DNA of 64,000 nucleotides, taken from assembly GCF_016907995.1 (NCBI RefSeq), contig NZ_JAFBDA010000001.1:62001-126000 (forward strand), written 5' to 3'. The notes below the pieces were generated by a model. That model had not been told where the DNA came from and made no database searches. It was given only the letters and a program-made list of their open reading frames with translations. This document shows positions 42,169 through 52,399 of this stretch, in pieces. Numbering within the stretch: the stretch's first letter is position 1; each line of letters opens with the position of its first letter. The stretch is from Clostridium sardiniense (GTDB taxonomy: Bacteria > Bacillota > Clostridia > Clostridiales > Clostridiaceae). The position numbers were made by a program, and so were the translations under genes.

Positions 42169-42669
42169 ATGTTTGAAAAACTAAAAGAAGATGCCAAGGT
42201 GAATAATTATAGAATAACTCCAATTTTTATATTATTCATATATAGGATAGGAAATGAGATTTACTATTCTAAAATAAATAAAGTTATAAAAAAAATTATT
42301 TTAATATTTATTAAAGTTTTTCAAAAAATATTTATTGATATTGTTTTTGGTATTGAGATTAATTATGAATCCACAATAGGAAAAGGTATGAGAATAGTAC
42401 ATCCAAAAGAAATAATTATAGCGAGTAGTGCTAAAGTAGGAGAATATTGTACTATATTTAACGGAGTTACAGTTGGAATAAATGAGCATTCAGAAAAAAG
42501 TTTAGCGGTGACTATAGGTAATAATGTATATATAGGGACCGGTGGGAAAATTATTGGTCAAATAATTATAGGTGATAATTGTAAAATAGGAGCTAATGCA
42601 GTGGTATTTAAGAATATAAAGAAAAATACCACAGTTGTTAGTGAGCAAAGAATAATTGAAAAATCCTAA
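42169..42669 (+). CDS. Left-handed beta-helix acetyltransferase (capsule O-acetylase type)
   Basis: A 166-residue serine-acetyltransferase-like enzyme: hydrophobic N-terminal part followed by hexapeptide repeats (GKGMRIVHPKEIIIAS, VGEYCTIFNGVTVGIN, IGNNVYIGTGGKIIG, IGDNCKIGANAVV). Cysteine-biosynthetic CysE is unlikely because of the length and the surrounding capsule genes. It probably acetylates a capsule sugar. Confidence 0.82.
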   Translation: MFEKLKEDAKVNNYRITPIFILFIYRIGNEIYYSKINKVIKKIILIFIKVFQKIFIDIVFGIEINYESTIGKGMRIVHPKEIIIASSAKVGEYCTIFNGVTVGINEHSEKSLAVTIGNNVYIGTGGKIIGQIIIGDNCKIGANAVVFKNIKKNTTVVSEQRIIEKS

Positions 42670-42698
42670 TTGCAAGATTATGAAAGGATATAAAATTG

Positions 42699-43814
42699 AT
42701 GAAAATACTTTTGGATTTAACGAGTCTTAATGATAATTTTTCAGGTATTGAGAGATTTACTTTAAATATAAGTAAATCTTTAATTATTAACGATTTTAAA
42801 AATGAATATATACTCATATTTAAAAATGAAATATATAAAGAATTTAAAGATATTATAAATAAAAATAATGTTAAAGTTAAAGTTATAAAAGGGAAAAATA
42901 AATTAATAACAACTCAAATAATATTACCATTAAAATTATATAAAATTAAGGCAGATAAATATATATTTTTGGCATTTCCAGCACCAGTTTTATTTTTTAG
43001 AAAAGGAATAGTAAATGCAATTCATGACATGACTGCATGGTTATTTCCAGAAACTATGTCTAAAAAGGGACTAATTTTATTTAAGCTATTAATTAGAAAG
43101 GCACTAATTAATAGTGAAAGAATAGTAACAGTGTCACAAAGTTCTAAAAGAGATATAAATAAAATATTTAATAAAAATAATATTCCAATAGATATTATTT
43201 TTAATGGGATAGATGAAAAATTTATTGACTTTAAGTTTGATTTAGATAGGGCTAATGAAGTATCCAAGAAGTATAATTTGAATTTTAAATATATTTTATG
43301 CTTAGGGACTATAGAGCCTAGAAAAAATGTAATGTTATTAATAGATTCATACATAGAACTAAAAAAAGAATATGGAATTAATTTTAAATTGGTTTTAGTT
43401 GGTAGAAAGGGATGGAAGTATAATAATATAATAAATAAGATAAAGGAAAATAATCTTGAGGAAGATATTATATTTACAGGATTTGTAGATGATGAAGATT
43501 TACCATATGTATACAATATGGCAGAATTATTTGTGTTCCCATCTATTTATGAAGGATTTGGAATACCTATAATAGAGGCAATGTCAGTGGGTGTTCCAGT
43601 AATTGGTGCGAATACTTCATCTATACCAGAAGTTCTGGAAGGTAATGGAATATTGTTTGAAAATAATAAAGAAAGTTTAAAATTGAAAATAATGAAATTG
43701 TTGAATATGAATGACGAAGATAAAAAAGGAATTATTAGCAATGGATACATTAGAGCTAAAGATTTTTCTTGGAAAGAAGAAGCTAATAAACTACTTAGGA
43801 ATTTAGAGAGGTGA
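42699..43814 (+). CDS. GT4-family glycosyltransferase
   Basis: Retaining GT-B glycosyltransferase of 371 residues acting on the lipid-linked capsule repeat. Seen are the N-terminal FSGIERFTLNISKSL, the donor-binding LGTIEPRKNV and the E-x7-E motif in FPSIYEGFGIPIIEAMSVGVPVI. A TTG directly precedes the ATG at 42699; the AAAGGAT site suits the ATG. The GIERF start resembles mannosyltransferases, fitting manC in the operon, but sugar specificity is a guess. Confidence 0.88.
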   Translation: MKILLDLTSLNDNFSGIERFTLNISKSLIINDFKNEYILIFKNEIYKEFKDIINKNNVKVKVIKGKNKLITTQIILPLKLYKIKADKYIFLAFPAPVLFFRKGIVNAIHDMTAWLFPETMSKKGLILFKLLIRKALINSERIVTVSQSSKRDINKIFNKNNIPIDIIFNGIDEKFIDFKFDLDRANEVSKKYNLNFKYILCLGTIEPRKNVMLLIDSYIELKKEYGINFKLVLVGRKGWKYNNIINKIKENNLEEDIIFTGFVDDEDLPYVYNMAELFVFPSIYEGFGIPIIEAMSVGVPVIGANTSSIPEVLEGNGILFENNKESLKLKIMKLLNMNDEDKKGIISNGYIRAKDFSWKEEANKLLRNLER

Positions 43815-43823
43815 ATTTAAGAT

Positions 43824-45191
43824 ATGAATAAGAGTATTAATTTTTTAAATTTATCTTTGCTTTTAATAGGTATTGTAGCAAGTGTATTAAATAAAGAATC
43901 AATATATGTAGCGTTGTTTCTGATAAATGTTATTTTTTATATGCTCTCTAATATTGATGATGTTACATTTTTACTTTATTCTTTTTTAATTCCATCAAAA
44001 GCAGTACAATTTTTAGCTGTTTTGATTGTAATATTCATATTATTAATAAAGAAAAATAAAGCAAGTTATTATAAAAAAACAAATATAATAATTATATTTT
44101 TAATATATATTTTAATACAGTCTTTATTTGACATATTAATTCATGAAGGTAGTATTTTAGCTTTAATATTAGAATTTTCTATTTATTCAATATATTTTGT
44201 TTGCATATATTTAATAATAAATAAAGCTTCACTAATTAAGTATAAGCTAATTAAAAATTTAGAAATTATAGTTGTAGTTGAAGCTATAATAGGAATAACT
44301 CAATTCATTATTTCAAAACAGTTTGGAGATTCTATTAGAGGTTCTTTTATTAGTGCGCATTATTATGGAATATTTTTAGCGCTATGGATATTTTACTATA
44401 CAAAATATGTAATTAATGATACCAAAAAATCAAATAAAATTCATGTAATATTTAATTATATGCTAGTAATTATTATGTTTGTGATGAATGATGCAAAGCA
44501 TGTATATGCAATTTTTATAGTGGCTTTAATTATATATTATTTTATTAAGAAAATATCTAAAAAAAATGTTGTTGTTATTTCAGGAGTTTTTATATTATTA
44601 ATTATAATTTTGGGGATTAATGTATTTAAAATTAATGCAGTAGAAAATAAATTAAATAAAGAAATTCCAGATGTATCTCAATACGTGTACAATCCAAGAT
44701 ATAATCAAAAATATATTTTTTTTGATAGAACTTTCAATACATTAAGGGGATATAAATTTTTTATAGGAGAAGGATTAGGCCAGTACAGTTCACAAGCTTC
44801 AAACTATATAGCTTATAATGGTTTTTACCATGAAGATATAGGAGAAAGAGATAAATATTTTGAATCATTTATAAGTAAAGACTATAGATATAATATACAA
44901 GACTTAATGATAGGAAGTTATATGAGAAACATACATAATACAAGCTTTGTGTTAAGTTTTCCGTTACAAAGCTTTATATCTATATTTGCAGAAATAGGAT
45001 TTATAGGTTTTATTTTTATGTTATTAGTATTCAAAAGTTATATAAAAGACTATGAAGATTCTATAATTATAATATTTTTTATAATTATATCTATATTCGA
45101 TATATATTTTGAAGTTCCAAGTGTATTTATGATGATGAACTTATTTATACTACTTCCTTATAAATATAATATAAGGAATGAAAGACAATAA
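43824..45191 (+). CDS. wzy: Wzy-like capsule polymerase
   Basis: Integral membrane protein of 455 residues with about ten to twelve hydrophobic helices and a large outer loop (about 280-380, containing YNPRYNQKYIFFDRTFNTLRGYKFFIGEGLGQYSS), the pattern of O-antigen polymerases and ligases. Wzy sequences are poorly conserved, so the assignment rests on topology and on being the only such protein in a Wzx/Wzy operon. Very AT-rich DNA, as in the middle of many capsule loci. Confidence 0.72.
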   Translation: MNKSINFLNLSLLLIGIVASVLNKESIYVALFLINVIFYMLSNIDDVTFLLYSFLIPSKAVQFLAVLIVIFILLIKKNKASYYKKTNIIIIFLIYILIQSLFDILIHEGSILALILEFSIYSIYFVCIYLIINKASLIKYKLIKNLEIIVVVEAIIGITQFIISKQFGDSIRGSFISAHYYGIFLALWIFYYTKYVINDTKKSNKIHVIFNYMLVIIMFVMNDAKHVYAIFIVALIIYYFIKKISKKNVVVISGVFILLIIILGINVFKINAVENKLNKEIPDVSQYVYNPRYNQKYIFFDRTFNTLRGYKFFIGEGLGQYSSQASNYIAYNGFYHEDIGERDKYFESFISKDYRYNIQDLMIGSYMRNIHNTSFVLSFPLQSFISIFAEIGFIGFIFMLLVFKSYIKDYEDSIIIIFFIIISIFDIYFEVPSVFMMMNLFILLPYKYNIRNERQ

Positions 45192-45209
45192 AATAAAAAG
45201 GAGGAAAAA

Positions 45210-46046
45210 ATGAAATATTCTATTATTATAGCAACGATAAATAGAAGTGATTTGATAAATAAATGTATAGAATCTGTTATGTTACAGAGTTATAAGAATT
45301 ATGAAATTATAGTAGTAGATCAGAGTAGAGATACAAAAACAAAAAAAATAGTAGAAAAATATGATGATGTAAGATATATAAATATAATGCCAAATGGATT
45401 ATCAAATGCTAGAAATATTGGAGTAAAGTTTGCTAAAGGTGATTATATATGTTTATTGGATGATGATGCTGAATATGATAAAAATTTTTTAGAAAATATA
45501 AATAGATTTTTAAGTAATAATAATGCGGCAATCATTGGTGGAAAAGTAAAGGATAAAATAACAGGACAAGTATTTTTAAAAGACATGAATGATTCAATTA
45601 TAAAATTGACTGAAGATATTATAGAAAATTATCTTGTAAGCTCAGCTCTTGTAATTGACTCAAAATTATTAAGTATAGTAAATGGATTTGATGAAAAATT
45701 TGGAGCAGGATCTAAATATGGGTCTGCTGAAGAGACTGATTTAATACTAAGAATTTATTATAAGGATAATAATATTTATTATTATCCGGATGCTATAGTA
45801 TACCATCCTTATGAGGAAAAAGAAGACATTAAGTTAAGTAAAATTTATTCTTATGGGGTCGGATATGGGGCATTAGTTAAAAAACATAGTACTATATATA
45901 AAAATAAAGTTATTAAGAAAAAGTATAATGTAAAAATTATTAAACAAGTTATAGCAATAATATCTTTTAATATTATTAAATTAGATAGAACGAAAGTTCA
46001 TTTAAACAGATTAAAGGGAATTATAAATGGATATAAAACATATTAA
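45210..46046 (+). CDS. GT2-family glycosyltransferase
   Basis: Inverting GT-A glycosyltransferase of 278 residues. The N-terminal SIIIATINRSDLINKCIESVMLQSYKNYEIIVVDQS, nucleotide-sugar binding NGLSNARNIGVKFAKGDYICLLDDDAEYD with the DxD-type acidic site and the acceptor region AEETDLILRIYY are present. It has a strong AGGAGG site. It could be the galactofuranosyltransferase using the UDP-Galf made by glf, but this is only suggested by context. Confidence 0.88.
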   Translation: MKYSIIIATINRSDLINKCIESVMLQSYKNYEIIVVDQSRDTKTKKIVEKYDDVRYINIMPNGLSNARNIGVKFAKGDYICLLDDDAEYDKNFLENINRFLSNNNAAIIGGKVKDKITGQVFLKDMNDSIIKLTEDIIENYLVSSALVIDSKLLSIVNGFDEKFGAGSKYGSAEETDLILRIYYKDNNIYYYPDAIVYHPYEEKEDIKLSKIYSYGVGYGALVKKHSTIYKNKVIKKKYNVKIIKQVIAIISFNIIKLDRTKVHLNRLKGIINGYKTY

Positions 46047-46096
46047 TTAAAATATTTATTTAATTATAAAAAGAATTAATAAAAGTGGTGAAATGT

Positions 46097-47215
46097 TTGG
46101 GAAAAAAGAAAAAAATATTAATAGTACAGGAAACACTTGAAGGTGGTGGAGCTGAAAAAGTATTAATAGATATTCTAAATAACATAGAATATTCAAAATA
46201 TGATGTAGATTTGCTTTTAATAAAGAATACTGGTGTATATATAGAGCAGATAAATAAAAATGTCAATAAAAAATATATATATAATAAAAGCAAAATATTA
46301 ATTTTAGATAAAATAAAGGATAAAATATTTAAAAAAATAATTGTTAAATATTTTTGTAATTTTATTATTAAAAATAAAATAGACTCTAATTATTATGCAG
46401 AAATTGCGTTTCTAGAGGGCCCTTCATCACAAGTAGTTTCTAAAATAAAGAGTAATAGTGTTAAAAAGATTGGGTGGGTTCATACAGATTTAAGAAGATT
46501 AAGAAGAATAAAAATGAAAGAGGAAAAAACAATATATAACCAATTTGATAAAATAATATGTGTTTCAAATGAGGTTAGAAATGCTTTAATATCGCTATAT
46601 CCTTTTACAGAAGATAAGTCAACGGTAATATATAATCTTATAGATATAGAAAAGATAAAAAAAAGAGCAAAAGAAAAAATTGAATTTAAATTTGATGGTA
46701 AAAATATAGTATCTGTAGGAAGACTCATAGAGTCTAAACGGTTTGATTTAATAATAAGAGCTCATAAGGAAGTTATTGATAGAGGTATAAGTCATAATCT
46801 TATAATTTTAGGAGAAGGTCCATTAAAACATGATTTAATGGAATTAACTAAAAATTTAGGTGTAGGTGATTCTGTAAAGTTTCTTGGGTTTGTTAAAAAT
46901 CCATACCCATATATAGCAAAATCAGACATATATATTATGGCTTCAGATTATGAAGGACTTCCATTAGTTATCTGTGAAGCTTTAGCATTGAACAGAGTAA
47001 TAATTTCAACAGATTGTACTGGACCATCAGAGTTGTTAAATAATGGGGCGGGTATATTGGTTAAATGTGGAGAATACAAAGAAATTTCTGAAAATATAAT
47101 TAGAGTATTTGAGGATCATACTTTATATAAAAGCTATATAAGTAAAACTATTGAACCAATAAAATTATTTGAAAGTAATTATATAATGAAAAAAATATAT
47201 AATGCGATTGATTAG
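46097..47215 (+). CDS. GT4-family glycosyltransferase
   Basis: GT-B enzyme of about 372 residues: ILIVQETLEGGGAEKVLIDIL at the start, donor-binding VSVGRLIESKRFDLIIRAH and YIMASDYEGLPLVICEALALNRVIISTDCTGPSELL with the E-x7-E motif. The reading frame is open from GTG 46085, but TTG at 46097 has GGTG at a suitable distance and gives a normal N-terminus; the start is uncertain. Assembles the capsule repeat. Confidence 0.87.
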   Translation: MGKKKKILIVQETLEGGGAEKVLIDILNNIEYSKYDVDLLLIKNTGVYIEQINKNVNKKYIYNKSKILILDKIKDKIFKKIIVKYFCNFIIKNKIDSNYYAEIAFLEGPSSQVVSKIKSNSVKKIGWVHTDLRRLRRIKMKEEKTIYNQFDKIICVSNEVRNALISLYPFTEDKSTVIYNLIDIEKIKKRAKEKIEFKFDGKNIVSVGRLIESKRFDLIIRAHKEVIDRGISHNLIILGEGPLKHDLMELTKNLGVGDSVKFLGFVKNPYPYIAKSDIYIMASDYEGLPLVICEALALNRVIISTDCTGPSELLNNGAGILVKCGEYKEISENIIRVFEDHTLYKSYISKTIEPIKLFESNYIMKKIYNAID

Positions 47216-47250
47216 TAAAGTAAATATTTTATTATTTTAGGAGGATAATT

Positions 47251-48417
47251 TTGAAAACTATAATATATATAAGAGATAAAGTCAACAAGAGATCAGGAGG
47301 TCCAGCAGGATACTTATATAATCTTTTTGATGGAATAAAAAAAAATAATATAAAAAATATAAAATTACTTGAAGATTATAATTCAGAAACTTATATAAAT
47401 AAACAAAATAAAGTGAAAAAAAGTTTAGTAAATATAATTAAGCATAAATTACCAAGTGTTTACGAGAAAAAATTGATTAATCAAGAAAAAAATTCAGAAG
47501 AAGTATACATAGATGAAGATTGCAATTTTATACATTTTCACAATGTAAAAGATATAGTTAGGTATAAAAAAGAAAATAAAAAAAATGTTAAATTAATTTT
47601 AACATCACATTCACCGGAGGCTCCATCACAGGAACAGGTGAATAGTTTGAGAGCTTCTCTTAAGACAAATTATAACTTTACTAAACTTAAAAATTTTCTA
47701 TATAGAAACTATGACATAAAGGCATTTGAATTAGCCGATTATATAATATTCCCTTCAGAAGAATCAATGGATCCATATAAAGAAACTATTAATGGATTTG
47801 AAAAGTTAATAAAGAATAAGAACTTAGAATTTATGATGAGTGGCGTTGAAAAATTACAATTCAAGTTAGATAGGGAAACATTTAGAAATAAATATAATAT
47901 TCCGAATGATGCATTCCTAATATCTTATATAGGAAGACATAATAAAGTTAAGGGATTTGATATATTAAAAATGATCACACAAAAACTTTGGGAAAAAGGC
48001 ATGAATGTTTATGTTGTAACTGGTGGAATTGGAGATATAGAGCCTTTAAAAAATGAAAAATGGATTGATATAGGATGGACTGATGATCCAGGATCCATTG
48101 TAAATTCATCAGATTTATTTATATTACCTAATAGAAGAACTTACTTCGATTTGGTGCTACTTGAAGTTTTATCAATAGGAGTACCTGTTATTGCATCAAA
48201 TACTGGTGGAAACAAAACAGTTTCAAAGTACACCGATGGGATAAGTTTATTTGATTTAGATAATATTGATTTGGTCGTGAAGGAGATAGAAGGATTAGGA
48301 AGTAATAAAGAAAAATTAGATATGATGAAATTGGCCAATTTAGAATGTTATTACAAAAATTTCACAACAGAAAAGTTCGCAGAAAGATATAATAATTTGT
48401 TAAATAATTTATATTAA
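47251..48417 (+). CDS. GT4-like glycosyltransferase
   Basis: GT-B enzyme of 388 residues. It opens with IYIRDKVNKRSGGPAGYLYNLFDGI, has LTSHSPEAPSQEQ in the acceptor domain and donor-side IGRHNKVKGFDILKMI and FILPNRRTYFDLVLLEVLSIGVPVIASNTGG. The usual first Glu of the E-x7-E motif is replaced by Asp (FDLVLLEVL). TTG start with AGGAGG upstream. Specificity is unknown. Confidence 0.82.
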   Translation: MKTIIYIRDKVNKRSGGPAGYLYNLFDGIKKNNIKNIKLLEDYNSETYINKQNKVKKSLVNIIKHKLPSVYEKKLINQEKNSEEVYIDEDCNFIHFHNVKDIVRYKKENKKNVKLILTSHSPEAPSQEQVNSLRASLKTNYNFTKLKNFLYRNYDIKAFELADYIIFPSEESMDPYKETINGFEKLIKNKNLEFMMSGVEKLQFKLDRETFRNKYNIPNDAFLISYIGRHNKVKGFDILKMITQKLWEKGMNVYVVTGGIGDIEPLKNEKWIDIGWTDDPGSIVNSSDLFILPNRRTYFDLVLLEVLSIGVPVIASNTGGNKTVSKYTDGISLFDLDNIDLVVKEIEGLGSNKEKLDMMKLANLECYYKNFTTEKFAERYNNLLNNLY

Positions 48418-48484
48418 GATTAAAGATATTTTGATATAAATCATGAGTTAGTGCAAAAATAATATGAATTAGTGAGAAAGATAT

Positions 48485-49930
48485 ATGAGTTTAAAAAAAA
48501 ATTTTTTATATAATACAATTTATCAAATGTTTATAATAATTATTCCAATAATAACAGTACCTTATGTATCAAGAGTATTAGGTCCTGATGGGGTTGGATT
48601 ATATTCATATACAGCTTCATATGCTCAATATTTTGTTTTATTTGGTATGATAGGAATTTCTTTATACGGAAATAGACAAGTTGCATATACCAAAAATAAT
48701 AAAGAAAATTTATCTAAAGAATTTTGGAATATTTATTGTTTGCAATTTATTACAACTATACTTGCTTTAGTTATATATATAGTATTATTTTGTATAATAA
48801 ATGATAACAATAAAGCGATATATTTGATTCAATCTATAATAGTACTATCAACAGTTTTCGATATATCGTGGTTTTTTATTGGATATGAAGATATGAAAAG
48901 TGTTGTAGTAAGGAATACTATAGTAAAAATATTAGGTATAGTTTGTGTGTTTATCTTTGTAAAGGAACAATCAGATGTTTGGAAATATGCAATAATAATG
49001 TCTGGAAGTAATTTTATAGGACAAATTATAATGTGGTTAAATTTAAAAGATAAAATTGATTTTTATAAACCGCAACTTGAAAGTTCAATTAAACATTTAA
49101 AACCTGCTTTAGCACTTTTTATATCTCAGTTAGCCATTCAAGTATACACATTATTAGATAAAACTATGCTAGGATATATGGTTGGAGTTGGAGAAGTAGG
49201 ACTATATGAAAATTCGCAGAAAACAATAAAACTAGCACTTACTTTAATAACATCACTTGGAGTAGTAATGTTGCCTAGAATGAGCGCATTGTATTCAGAA
49301 GGAAATATTAAAAAAATAAAAGAGATGATAAATAAATCATTTAGCTTTGTTAATTTTATGGCTTTTCCAATGGTATTCGGACTTATAGCAATATCTAATA
49401 CATTTTCAGTATGGTTTTATGGACAAGCATTTAATGGAATAGATATTTTGTTAAAAGTTGGTTCTGTTTTAATGATTGCTATAGGATGGAGTAACATATT
49501 AGGAATACAGGTTATGTTACCTATGAGAAAAGAAAAGCAGTTTACAATTTCTGTTATAATAGGTGCTATAGTAAATTTTATTCTAAATATATTACTTATA
49601 AATAAATTTCAGTCTGTAGGGACAACAGTCGCTTCTGTATTAGCTGAATTTGCTGTAACATCTACACAAGTATATTTTTTAAGAAACTTTATTGATATAA
49701 AAGGAATAATAAAAACGATAATAAAACCTATGATAGGATCTATTTTTATGCTTATAATACTAATATTTATATTACCTATGTTTAAGATTGGTTTTATATG
49801 GACAATTATAGAGGTTGTTATTGGAGCTTTAATATATATAATTATTATGTATTTATTTAAAGATCAATTTTTAATAGAAGTAATGAATTTGTTAAAAACA
49901 AAATTTAAAAAGGATAGGGGAAGAATTTAA
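48485..49930 (+). CDS. wzx: Capsule repeat-unit flippase (Wzx)
   Basis: Membrane protein of 481 residues with about 12 to 14 transmembrane helices. It has the MATE/PST flippase opening (KNFLYNTIYQMFIIIIPIITVPYVSRVLGPDGVGLYSYTAS cut into its typical VPYVSRVLGPDGVG core), and LDKTMLGYMVGVGEVGLYENSQK. It moves the undecaprenyl-linked repeat across the membrane for Wzy. The preceding 68-base gap shows only a weak ribosome-binding site (GAGAAAG). Confidence 0.92.
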   Translation: MSLKKNFLYNTIYQMFIIIIPIITVPYVSRVLGPDGVGLYSYTASYAQYFVLFGMIGISLYGNRQVAYTKNNKENLSKEFWNIYCLQFITTILALVIYIVLFCIINDNNKAIYLIQSIIVLSTVFDISWFFIGYEDMKSVVVRNTIVKILGIVCVFIFVKEQSDVWKYAIIMSGSNFIGQIIMWLNLKDKIDFYKPQLESSIKHLKPALALFISQLAIQVYTLLDKTMLGYMVGVGEVGLYENSQKTIKLALTLITSLGVVMLPRMSALYSEGNIKKIKEMINKSFSFVNFMAFPMVFGLIAISNTFSVWFYGQAFNGIDILLKVGSVLMIAIGWSNILGIQVMLPMRKEKQFTISVIIGAIVNFILNILLINKFQSVGTTVASVLAEFAVTSTQVYFLRNFIDIKGIIKTIIKPMIGSIFMLIILIFILPMFKIGFIWTIIEVVIGALIYIIIMYLFKDQFLIEVMNLLKTKFKKDRGRI

Positions 49931-49932
49931 TA

Positions 49933-51036
49933 ATGAAAAAATATGATTATATTATAGTAGGAGCAGGATTGTTTGGATCAACTTTTGCATATGAAGCAAA
50001 TAAAAGAGGAAAGAAATGTTTAGTAATAGATAAAAGAGAACATATAGGAGGAAATGTTTATTGTAAAAATGTGGAAGGTATAAATGTACATAAATATGGT
50101 GCACATATATTTCATACAAGTAATAAAGAAGTATGGGATTATGTAAATAGTTTTGCTGAATTTAATAGATATACAAATTCTCCAGTTGCAAATTATAAAG
50201 GAGAACTTTATAATCTTCCATTTAATATGAATACATTTTATCAATTATGGAAAGTAAAAACTCCAAAGGAAGCTATGGAAAAAATTGAAGAGCAAAAGAA
50301 AGAAGCTAACATATTAGAACCAAAAAACTTGGAGGAACAAGCAATAAGTTTAGTAGGATATGATATATATGAAAAATTAATTAAAGGTTATACAGAAAAG
50401 CAGTGGGGACAAAAAGCCAATGAACTTCCAGCGTTTATAATAAAAAGATTACCAGTAAGATTTACTTTTGATAATAATTATTTTAATGATAGCTATCAGG
50501 GAATTCCTAGTGGTGGATATAATAAAATAATAGAAAAAATGTTAACTGGAATAGAAGTAAAACTTGAGGTAGATTTTTTCCAAAATAGAAAAGAATTAGA
50601 AGCTTTAGCTGATAAAGTAGTATTTACAGGAATGATTGATGAGTTTTATAATTATAAGTTTGGAACATTAGAGTATAGAAGCTTAAGATTTGAAAATGAA
50701 ATATTAGATGAAGAAAATCATCAAGGAAATTCTGTAATTAATTATACAGAGTATGAAATACCTTATACTAGAATAATAGAGCATAAGCATTTTGAAAATT
50801 GCGATTCTAAGAAGACAGTTATAACTAAAGAATATCCGGCAACTTGGAACAAAGGTGATGAGCCATATTATCCAGTGAATAATGAAAGAAATAATGAAAT
50901 TTATAAAAAGTATAAAGAATTAGCCAATAAAGAGGAAAATATTATATTTGGTGGTAGACTTGCAGAATACAAATACTATGATATGCATAATGTTATTGAA
51001 AGAGTGTTAGAATGTGTAAAAAAAGAGTTTGATTAG
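49933..51036 (+). CDS. glf: UDP-galactopyranose mutase
   Basis: Flavoenzyme turning UDP-galactopyranose into UDP-galactofuranose. It begins with the FAD-binding IIVGAGLFGSTFAYEA and has VIDKREHIGGNVY, YGAHIFHTSNKEVWDYV, KGYTEKQWGQKANELP and the C-terminal FGGRLAEYKYYDMHNVI, all typical of Glf. The 367-residue length is normal. It starts 2 bp after wzx. Strong evidence for galactofuranose in the capsule. Confidence 0.96.
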   Translation: MKKYDYIIVGAGLFGSTFAYEANKRGKKCLVIDKREHIGGNVYCKNVEGINVHKYGAHIFHTSNKEVWDYVNSFAEFNRYTNSPVANYKGELYNLPFNMNTFYQLWKVKTPKEAMEKIEEQKKEANILEPKNLEEQAISLVGYDIYEKLIKGYTEKQWGQKANELPAFIIKRLPVRFTFDNNYFNDSYQGIPSGGYNKIIEKMLTGIEVKLEVDFFQNRKELEALADKVVFTGMIDEFYNYKFGTLEYRSLRFENEILDEENHQGNSVINYTEYEIPYTRIIEHKHFENCDSKKTVITKEYPATWNKGDEPYYPVNNERNNEIYKKYKELANKEENIIFGGRLAEYKYYDMHNVIERVLECVKKEFD

Positions 51037-51079
51037 AAATACGACTAAGGCGCATTTGAAATTTGGAGGGGGTAGAATA

Positions 51080-52096
51080 ATGAATATATTAGTGACTGGT
51101 GGAATAGGTTATATAGGAAGTCACACTATAATCGAATTATTAAAAGATAGTAATAACCAGATTATAGTTATTGATAATCTAATTAATAGTAGGATAGAAA
51201 TAAAAGATATTATAGAAGAAATTTCAATGAGAAATATAAAATTTTATAATATAGATTTAACTGATTTTAATGGTATAAATGAAGTGTTTAACAACGAAGA
51301 TATTGATTCAGTAATACATTTTGCAGCTCTTAAAGCAGTAGGAGAGTCAGTAGAAAAGCCATTAGAATATTATAATAATAATATTATAGGGACATTAAAT
51401 CTTTTGATCGCAATGAAAAAGCATAATGTAAAAAAATTTATATTTAGCTCTTCAGCAACGGTATATGGGGATAGTGATATCATGCCAGTATATGAAGAGT
51501 TACCTATAATGACAGCAACAAATCCATACGGTAGAACAAAGACAATGATAGAAGATATTTTAAGAGATATTTATATATCAGATAGGTCATGGGATATAGT
51601 GCTTCTTAGATATTTTAATCCTGTTGGAGCTCATGAAAGTGGACTTATTGGTGAATTACCAAATGGGATACCAAGCAATCTTATGCCATATATATCAAAA
51701 GTAGCTGATGGAGAATTAGATTATGTAAGAGTTTTTGGAAATGATTATGATACACCTGATGGAACAGGAGTAAGAGACTATATACATGTTGTTGATTTAG
51801 CAAAAGGACATGTATCAGCTATGAAGAAGTTAAAAAACGGTTCTGGTTTAAATACTTATAATTTGGGAACAGGACAAGGTTATTCAGTCTTAGAAATTAT
51901 AAATGCATTTTCTAAAGCATCTAGTAAAAAAATACCTTATAAAATAGTTGACAGAAGAGCTGGAGATATAGCTACAAGTTATGCAAATCCAAGTAAAGCT
52001 AAAAATGAACTTGGATGGTGTGCAGAAAAAAGTCTAGAGGATATGTGCAAAGATTTCTGGAAATGGCAATGTATTGGTATGAAAAATTTTAAATAA
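51080..52096 (+). CDS. galE: UDP-glucose 4-epimerase
   Basis: Makes UDP-galactose from UDP-glucose, feeding Glf and galactosyl transfer. The 338 residues contain the Rossmann loop TGGIGYIGSH, the catalytic Ser in FSSSATVYG, YxxxK as YGRTKTM and RYFNPVGAHESG. An earlier in-frame start at 51029 overlaps glf, but GGAGGGGG seven bases before the ATG at 51080 decides. Last gene of the capsule operon. Confidence 0.95.
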   Translation: MNILVTGGIGYIGSHTIIELLKDSNNQIIVIDNLINSRIEIKDIIEEISMRNIKFYNIDLTDFNGINEVFNNEDIDSVIHFAALKAVGESVEKPLEYYNNNIIGTLNLLIAMKKHNVKKFIFSSSATVYGDSDIMPVYEELPIMTATNPYGRTKTMIEDILRDIYISDRSWDIVLLRYFNPVGAHESGLIGELPNGIPSNLMPYISKVADGELDYVRVFGNDYDTPDGTGVRDYIHVVDLAKGHVSAMKKLKNGSGLNTYNLGTGQGYSVLEIINAFSKASSKKIPYKIVDRRAGDIATSYANPSKAKNELGWCAEKSLEDMCKDFWKWQCIGMKNFK

Positions 52097-52399
52097 AAAT
52101 AAAGAAGGTAATAATATAGGAAGTTTGTGCTGCTAAATATGTATTTAACTATTTTACAATAATGTATACTTATAATTTTAAGGTATAAGATATAATGCTG
52201 TAGATAAGCTAGCTTCTTAGAAGCAACAGTATAATAAGCACTAAGAATAGAAGATTAAAAAGAATTTACTGATTATTTAAAGAGTATACTATAAATAATA
52301 AAGAATTAAATGCTTAACTAAATTACTGCCTCAAAGATATGATATAGATTATTATATATTTGAGGCATTTTTGAATATATAATACAAGGGGATCAAGAA
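52097..52399 (+). other. Intergenic region after the capsule operon
   Basis: No gene is seen in these 303 bases. They contain scattered TATAAT-like boxes (such as 52191-52196) without clear -35 partners and the terminator at 52327-52372. Confidence 0.5.
52327..52372 (+). terminator. Terminator ahead of phosphoglucomutase, likely end of the capsule transcript
   Basis: TGCCTCAAA pairs with TTTGAGGCA across an AT-rich extended stem, followed by TTTTT. Confidence 0.75.

Noticed and set aside
42169..42669. Cysteine-biosynthetic serine acetyltransferase
   Set aside because: Too short at the N-terminus and located inside a capsule operon; a polysaccharide O-acetyltransferase is more likely.
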